Origin: Chrysaora quinquecirrha
Lineage: Eukaryota > Cnidaria > Scyphozoa > Semaeostomeae > Pelagiidae
Reading direction: 5' to 3'
Length of the DNA: 64,000 bases
NCBI GenBank assembly: GCA_014526335.1
Contig: JACTAT010000032.1
Coordinates: 8,953,653-9,017,652, forward strand
Notes under the pieces: model-generated
Told to the model about the DNA's origin: nothing
The model's database searches: none
The model's input: the letters and a program-made list of their open reading frames with translations, nothing else
In this document: piece after piece, positions 56,901 to 64,000 of the stretch
How positions within the stretch are numbered: the first letter of the stretch is position 1
Layout: each line of letters starts with the position of its first letter
Program-made: the position numbers and the translations under genes

Positions 56901-59900
56901 AAATAATTAATATAACCTACCAAATACCCCTGAATAGCCTGTAGGGGTTAAATAGGGTGTTTTTCTATCAAATTAGATCCAATTTGGGTGAAAAAAATTT
57001 CCTCGAAAAATCACCAAAAGGCAAGTCTATAGCCTTACTAAATTGCCAAAAATCGGCCAAAAACAGGGTTTTGAAAACTCCATTTTTCTTCAAAAATAAT
57101 TAATATAACCTACCAAATACCCCCTGAATAGCCTGTAGGGGTTAAATAGGGTGTTTTTCTATCAAATTAGATCCAATTTGGGTGAAAAAAATTTCCTCGA
57201 AAAATCACCAAAAGGCAAGTCTATAGCCTTACTAAATTGCCAAAAATCGGCCAAAAACAGGGGTTTTGAAAACTCCATTTTTCTTCAAAATAATTAATAT
57301 AACCTACCAAATACCCCCTGAATAGCCTGTAGGGGTTAAATAGGGTGTTTTTCTATCAAATTAGATCCCATTTGGGTGAAAAAATTTCCTCGAAAAATCA
57401 CCAAAAAGGCAAGTCTATAGCCTTACTAAATTGCCAAAAATCGGCCAAAAACAGGGGTTTTGAAAACTCCATTTTTCTTCAAAATAATTAATATAACCTA
57501 CCAAATACTCCCTGAATAGCCTGTAGGGGTTAAATAGGGTGTTTTTCTATCAAATTAGATCCAATTTGGGTGAAAAAATTTCCTCGAAAAATCACCAAAA
57601 GGCAAGTCTATAGCCTTACTAAATTGCCAAAAATCGGCCAAAAACAGGGTTTTGAAAACTCCATTTTTCTTCAAAATAATTAATATAACCTACCAAATAC
57701 CCCTGAATAGCCTGTAGGGGTTAAATAGGGTGTTTTTCTATCAAATTAGACACAATTTGGGTGAAAAAATTTCCTCGAAAAATCACCAAAAAGGCAAGTC
57801 TATAGCCTTACTAAATTGCCAAAAATCGGCCAAAAATAGGGGTTTTGAAAACTCCATTTTTCTTCAAAAATAATTAATATAACCTACCAAATAAGCCCTG
57901 AATAGCCTTTAGGGGTTAAATAGGGTGTTTTTCTATCAAATTAGATCCAATTTGGGTGAAAAAAATTTCCTCGAAAAATCACCAAAAAGGCAAGTCTATA
58001 GCCTTACTAAATTGCCAAAAATCGGCCAAAGACAGGGTTTTGAAAACTCCATTTTTCTTCAAAATAATTAATATAACCTACCAAATACCCCTGAATAGTC
58101 TGTAGGGGTTAAATAGGGTGTTTTTCTATCAAATAAGATCCAATTTGGGTGAAAAAAATTTCCTCGAAAAATCATCAAAAAGGCAAGTCTATAGCCTTAC
58201 TAAATTGCCAAAAATTGGCCAAAAACAGGGGTTTTCAAAGGTCAATTTTTTCTTCAAAAATAATTAATATAACCTACCAAATACCCCCTGAATAGCCTGT
58301 AGGGGTTAAATAGGGTGTTTCTCTATCAAATTAGACACAATTTGGGTGAAAAAATTTCCTCGAAAAATCACCAAAAGGCAAGTCTATAGCCTTACTAAAT
58401 TGCCAAAAATCGGCCAAAAACAGGGGTTTTGAAAACTCCATTTTTCTTCAAAAATAATTAATATAACCTACCAAATACCCCCTGAATAGCCTGTAGGGGT
58501 TAAATAGGGTGTTTCTCTATCAAATTAGACACAACTTGGGTGAAAAAATTTCCTCGAAAAATCACCAAAAAGGCAAGTCTATAGCCTTACTAAATTGCCA
58601 AAAATCGGCCAAAAACAGGGTTTTGAAAACTGCATTTTTTCTTCCAAAATAACTAATATAACCTACCAAATACCCCCTGAATAGTCTGTAGGGGTTAAAT
58701 AGGGTGTTTTTCTATCAAATAAGATCCAATTTGGGTGAAAAAAATTTCCTCGAAAAATCAACAAAGAGGCAAGTCTATAGCCTTACTAAATTGCCAAAAA
58801 TCGGCCAAAAACAGGGTTTTGAAAACTCCATTTTTCTTCAAAATAATTAATATAACCTACCAAATACCCCTGAATAGCCTGTAGGGGTTAAATAGGGTGT
58901 TTTCTATCAAATTAGATCCAATTTGGGTGAAAAAATTTCCTCGAAAAATCACCAAAAGGCAAGTCTATAGCCTTACTAAATTGCCAAAAATCGGCCAAAA
59001 ACAGGGTTTTGAAAACTCCATTTTTCTTCAAAAATAATTAATATAACCTACCAAATACCCCTGAATAGCCTGTAGGGGTTAAATAGGGTGTTTTCTATCA
59101 AATTAGATCCAATTTGGGTGAAAAAATTTCCTCGAAAAATCACCAAAAGGCAAGTCTATAGCCTTACTAAATTGCCAAAAATCGGCCAAAAACAGGGTTT
59201 TGAAAACTCCATTTTTCTTCAAAAATAATTAATATAACCTACCAAATACCCCTGAATAGCCTGTAGGGGTTAAATAGGGTGTTTTTCTATCAAATTAGAT
59301 CCAATTTGGGTGAAAAAATTTCCTCGAAAAATCACCAAAAGGCAAGTCTATAGCCTTACTAAATTGCCAAAAATCGGCCAAAAACAGGGTTTTGAAAACT
59401 CCATTTTTCTTCAAAATAATTAATATAACCTACCAAATACCCCTGAATAGCCTGTAGGGGTTAAATAGGGTGTTTTTCTATCAAATTAGATCCAATTTGG
59501 GTGAAAAAATTTCCTCGAAAAATCACCAAAAGGCAAGTCTATAGCCTTACTAAATTGCCAAAAATCGGCCAAAAAATAGGGTTTTGAAAACTCCATTTTT
59601 CTTCAAAAATAATTAATATAACCTACCAAATACCCCTGAATAGCCTGTAGGGGTTAAATAGGGTGTTTTTCTATCAAATTAGATCCAATTTGGGTGAAAA
59701 AATTTCCTCGAAAAATCACCAAAAGGCAAGTCTATAGCCTTACTAAATTGCCAAAAATCGGCCAAAAACAGGGTTTTGAAAACTCCATTTTTCTTCAAAA
59801 ATAATTAATATAACCTACCAAATACCCCTGAATAGCCTGTAGGGGTTAAATAGGGTGTTTTTCTATCAAATTAGATCCAATTTGGGTGAAAAAATTTCCT

Positions 59901-62900
59901 CGAAAAATCACCAAAAGGCAAGTCTATAGCCTTACTAAATTGCCAAAAATCGGCCAAAAACAGGGTTTTGAAAACTCCATTTTTCTTCAAAATAATTAAT
60001 ATAACCTACCAAATACCCCTGAATAGCCTGTAGGGGTTAAATAGGGTGTTTTCTATCAAATTAGATCCAATTTGGGTGAAAAAATTTCCTCGAAAAATCA
60101 CCAAAAGGCAAGTCTATAGCCTTACTAAATTGCCAAAAATCGGCCAAAAACAGGGTTTTGAAAACTCCATTTTTCTTCAAAAATAATTAATATAACCTAC
60201 CAAATACCCCTGAATAGCCTCTAGGGGTTAAATAGGATGTTTTTCTTTCAAATTAGATCCAATTTGTGTGAAAAAAATTTCCTCGAAAAATCACCAAAAA
60301 GGCAAGTCTATAGCCTTACTAAATTGCCAAAAATCGGCCAAAAACAGGGGTATTGAAAACTCCCTTTTTTTCCATAATAATTAATATAACCTACCAAATA
60401 CCCCTGAATAGCCTGTAGGGGTTAAATAGGGTGTTTTTCTATCAAATTAGATCCAATTTGGGTGAAAAAATTTCCTCGAAAAATCACCAAAAGGCAAGTC
60501 TATAGCCTTACTAAATTGCCAAAAATCGGCCAAAAACAGGGGTTTTGAAAACTCCATTTTTTCTTCAAAAATAATTAATATAACCTACCAAAAACCCCCT
60601 GAATAGCCTGTAGGGGTTAAATAGGGTGTTTTTCTATCAAATTAGATCCCATTTGGGTGAAAAAAATTTCCTCGAAAAATCACCAAAAAGGCAAGTCTAT
60701 AGCCTTACTAAATTGCCAAAATCGGCCAAAAACAGGGGTTTTGAAAACTCCATTATTTCTTCAAAAATAATTAATATAACCTACCAAATACCCCCTGAAT
60801 AGCCTCTAGGGGTTAAATAGGGTGTTTTTCTATCAAATTAGACACAATTTGGGTGAAGAAATTTTCTTCGAAAAATCACCAAAAAGGCAAGTTTATAGCC
60901 TTACTAAATTGGCAAAAATCGGCCAAAAATAGGGGTTTTGAAAACTCCATTTTGTCTTCAAAAATATTTAATATAACCTACCAAATAAGCCCTGAATAGC
61001 CTTTAGGGGTTAAATAGGGTGTTTTTCTATCAAATAAGACACAATTTGGGTGAAGAGAATTTCCTCGAAAAATCACCAAAAAGGCAAGTCTATAGCCTTA
61101 CTAAATTGCCAAAAATCGGCCAAAAATAGGGGTTTTGAAAACTCCATTTTTTCTTCAAAAATATTTAATATAACCTCCCAAATACCCCCTGAATAGCCTC
61201 TAAGGGTTAACTAGGATGTTTTTCTTTCAAATTAGATCGAATTTGTGTGAAAAAAATTTCCTCGAAAAATCGCCGAAAAGGCAAGTCTATAGCCTTACTA
61301 AATTGCCAAGAATCGGCCAAAAACAGGGGTTTTGAAAACTCCATTTTTTCTTCAAAAATAATTAATATAACCTACCAAATACACCCTGAATAGGCTCTAG
61401 GGGTTAAATAGGGTGTTTCTCTATCAAATTAAACACAATTTGGGTGAAAAAAATTTCCTCGAAAATCACCAAAAAGGCAAGTCTATAGCCTTACTAAATT
61501 GCCAAAAATCGGCCAAAAACAGGGGTTTTGAAAACTCCATTTTTTCTTCAAAAATAATTAATATAACCTACCAAATACCCCTGAATAGCCTTTAGGGGTT
61601 AAATAGGGTGTTTTTCTATCAAATTAGATCCAATTTGGGTGAAAAAAATTTCCTCGAAAAATCACCAAAAAGGCAAGTCTATAGCCTTACTAAATTGCCA
61701 AAAATCGGCCAAAAACAGGGTTTTGAAAACTCCATTTTTCTTCAAAAATAATTAATATAACCTACCAAATACCCCTGAATAGCCTGTAGGGGTTAAATAG
61801 GGTGTTTTTCTATCAAATTAGATCCAATTTGGGTGAAAAAATTTCCTCGAAAAATCACCAAAAGGCAAGTCTATAGCCTTACTAAATTGCCAAAATCGGC
61901 CAAAAACAGGGTTTTGAAAACTCCATTTTTCTTCAAAAATATTTAATATAACCTCCCAAATACCCCCTGAATAGCCTCTAAGGGTTAACTAGGATGTTTT
62001 TCTTTCAAATTAGATCGAATTTGTGTGAAAAAAATTTCCTCGAAAAATCACCGAAAAGGCAAGTCTATAGCCTTACTAAATTGCCAAAAATCGGCCAAAA
62101 ACAGGGTTTTGAAAACTCCATTTTTCTTCAAAATAATTAATATAACCTACCAAATACCCCCTGAATAGCCTCTAGGGGTTAAATAGGGTGTTTTTCTTTC
62201 AAATTAGATCCAATTTGGGTGAAAAAATTTCCTCGAAAAATCACCAAAAAGGCAAGTCTATAGCCTTACTAAATTGCCAAAAATCGGCCAAAAACAGGGG
62301 TTTTGAAAACTCCATTTTTTCTTCAAAAATAATTAATATAACCTACCAAATACCCCCTGAATAGCCTGTAGGGGTTAAATAGGGTGTTTTTCTATCAAAT
62401 TAGATCCAATTTGGGTGAAAAAAATTTCCTCGAAAAATCACCAAAAAGGCAAGTCTATAGCCTTACTAAATTGCCAAAAATCGGCCAAAAACAGGGTTTT
62501 GAAAACTCCATTTTTCTTCAAAATAATTAATATAACCTACCAAATACCCCTGAATAGCCTGTAGGGGTTAAATAGGGTGTTTTCTATCAAATTAGATCCA
62601 ATTTGGGTGAAAAAATTTCCTCGAAAAATCACCAAAAGGCAAGTCTATAGCCTTACTAAATTGCCAAAATCGGCCAAAAACAGGGTTTTGAAAACTCCAT
62701 TTTTCTTCAAAAATAATTAATATAACCTACCAAATACCCCCTGAATAGCCTGTAGGGGTTAAATAGGGTGTTTTTCTATCAAATTAGATCCAATTTGGGT
62801 GAAAAAAATTTCCTCGAAAAATCACCAAAAAGGCAAGTCTATAGCCTTACTAAATTGCCAAAAATCGGCCAAAAACAGGGGTTTTGAAAACTCCATTTTT

Positions 62901-63200
62901 TTAAAAATATATTTAATATAACCTACCAAATACCCCCTAAATAGCCTGTAGAGGTTAAATAGGGTGTTTTTCTATCAAATTAGATCCAATTTGGGTGAAA
63001 AAATTTCCTCGAAAAATCACCAAAAGGCAAGTCTATAGCCTTACTAAATTGCCAAAAATCGGCCAAAAACAAGGGTTTTGAAAACTCCATTTTTCTTCAA
63101 AATAATTAATATAACCTACCAAATACCCCTGAATAGCCTGTAGGGGTTAAATAGGGTGTTTTTCTATCAAATTAGATCCAATTTGGGTGAAAAATTTCCA
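35975..63200. repeat. Satellite array, unit about 190-200 bp, about 140 copies
   Basis: Head-to-tail units contain GAATAGCCTGTAGGGGTTAA, TTTTTCTATCAAATTAGATC, GGCAAGTCTATAGCCTTACT, AAATTGCCAAAAATCGGCC and ATATAACCTACC. Spacing between successive GAATAGCC is 197, 195 and 200 bases near 37.3-37.9 kb and 191 near 59.1-59.4 kb. Units at the left edge (35975-36450) are the most diverged; most internal units differ by a few percent. There are no spacers between units, and each unit has stops in every frame that I checked, so it is non-coding. Centromeric, pericentromeric or subtelomeric satellites look like this; the location is unknown. It ends abruptly within a unit at about 63198. Confidence 0.97.
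49960..51310. repeat. Disturbed segment of the satellite
   Basis: A foreign stretch of about 70 bases at 50078-50150 (ACAGCATTTCTGGATAATC onward) replaces unit sequence. Shuffled or truncated unit pieces lie at 50980-51115 and 51290-51310. This is either a real rearrangement or poor consensus. Confidence 0.7.
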
Positions 63201-63357
63201 ATATCAAAATTTCTTACAATATCAATTAAAATAATTCATCATCACTCTCATCATAATCATCATCGTTTATATCAGAGTCATCACTATCATCATCATCATC
63301 ATCATCGAAATCGTCAGTTATCATTTCATCGTCATCATCTTCATCATCATCGCCGTC
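63201..63357. repeat. ATC microsatellite at the right end of the satellite contig
   Basis: Imperfect CATCATCAT/CATCGTCAT units from about 63235 to the gap. The deduced His-rich frame is an artefact of the repeat. Confidence 0.85.
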
Positions 63358-63857
63358 NNNNNNNNNNNNNNNNNNNNNNNNNNNNNNNNNNNNNNNNNNN
63401 NNNNNNNNNNNNNNNNNNNNNNNNNNNNNNNNNNNNNNNNNNNNNNNNNNNNNNNNNNNNNNNNNNNNNNNNNNNNNNNNNNNNNNNNNNNNNNNNNNNN
63501 NNNNNNNNNNNNNNNNNNNNNNNNNNNNNNNNNNNNNNNNNNNNNNNNNNNNNNNNNNNNNNNNNNNNNNNNNNNNNNNNNNNNNNNNNNNNNNNNNNNN
63601 NNNNNNNNNNNNNNNNNNNNNNNNNNNNNNNNNNNNNNNNNNNNNNNNNNNNNNNNNNNNNNNNNNNNNNNNNNNNNNNNNNNNNNNNNNNNNNNNNNNN
63701 NNNNNNNNNNNNNNNNNNNNNNNNNNNNNNNNNNNNNNNNNNNNNNNNNNNNNNNNNNNNNNNNNNNNNNNNNNNNNNNNNNNNNNNNNNNNNNNNNNNN
63801 NNNNNNNNNNNNNNNNNNNNNNNNNNNNNNNNNNNNNNNNNNNNNNNNNNNNNNNNN
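63358..63857. other. Assembly gap of exactly 500 N
   Basis: Second 500-base placeholder. With the gap at 35267 it isolates the satellite contig from both neighbours. Confidence 0.99.
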
Positions 63858-64000
63858 AAACCAGATACCTTAATTAATTTTTGGGTCATTACTGGGAAAG
63901 ATCTGACCAAAATTATTTGATAAGTACACTTTTTTAATAAGCAACTGCTCAATAAGCAACTAGGGCTGAACTGACATTAACATTAAGCAACTTGAAGGCT
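63858..64000. other. Short unique-looking end of window
   Basis: Contains AATAAGCAACT twice and ACATTAACATTAAGCAACTT, the latter close to 30688-30708, so it is probably repeat-derived. No gene. Confidence 0.4.

Noticed and set aside
39280..61595. Repeated 60-67 codon plus-strand frames within the satellite
   Set aside because: The same frame recurs in each unit, starts at non-ATG codons such as GTG, ends at a stop in each unit and is broken by run-length indels. It is a by-product of the repeat.
35975..63200. CRISPR-like or other spacer-bearing array
   Set aside because: Units are about 190-200 bases and directly abutting, with no unique spacers, in a eukaryotic genome.
36000..63200. Telomeric repeat resemblance of GGGGTTAAATAGGG
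   Set aside because: The string occurs once per unit and is not a tandem TTAGGG array.

Overview
This is eukaryotic, intron-rich, AT-rich DNA, most likely from an anthozoan cnidarian (coral or sea anemone). The inference rests on a secreted astacin protease carrying ShK and F5/8C (discoidin) modules, small GT-AG exons, a CR1/L2-like LINE with an esterase ORF1, and many short inverted-repeat elements. I ran no homology searches: every gene name comes from motifs and reading frames seen in the sequence, and exon junctions were placed by hand using GT/AG sites and phase.

Layout. 467-3980 (+): a three-exon, 649-residue multicopper oxidase with a signal peptide, all four copper-ligand blocks and a C-terminal membrane anchor. 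5247-6984 (-): SNRPF (Sm-F), four small exons. 8478-24787 (-), with a TATA promoter and a 5' non-coding exon near 25.5-25.6 kb: a 14-coding-exon gene for a 618-residue astacin metalloprotease with the order signal peptide, propeptide, catalytic domain, RKKR linker, ShK, ShK, Pro/Thr linker, ShK, F5/8C. A LINE (about 15.33-20.07 kb, + strand) lies antisense in its seventh coding intron. 26.4-32.2 kb: a repeat-rich stretch with two single-exon paralogous orphan genes on the minus strand (28767-29093 and 31462-31797) and the 5' remnant of a third copy, broken at a MITE. 32708-34308 (+): the first two coding exons of a gene I tentatively call TAF1C-like (RNA polymerase I SL1 subunit); its 3' part is not visible. 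35267-35766 and 63358-63857 are gaps of exactly 500 N. They bracket a contig that is almost wholly a roughly 190-200 bp tandem satellite (about 35975-63200, about 140 units).

The four named genes do not form a pathway; this is an ordinary mixed eukaryotic neighbourhood. Most noteworthy are the modular protease with symmetric phase-1 exons, the orphan duplicate family, the UGA-CUA junction between the two LINE ORFs, and the satellite, which shows higher-order structure and also signs of homopolymer consensus error.
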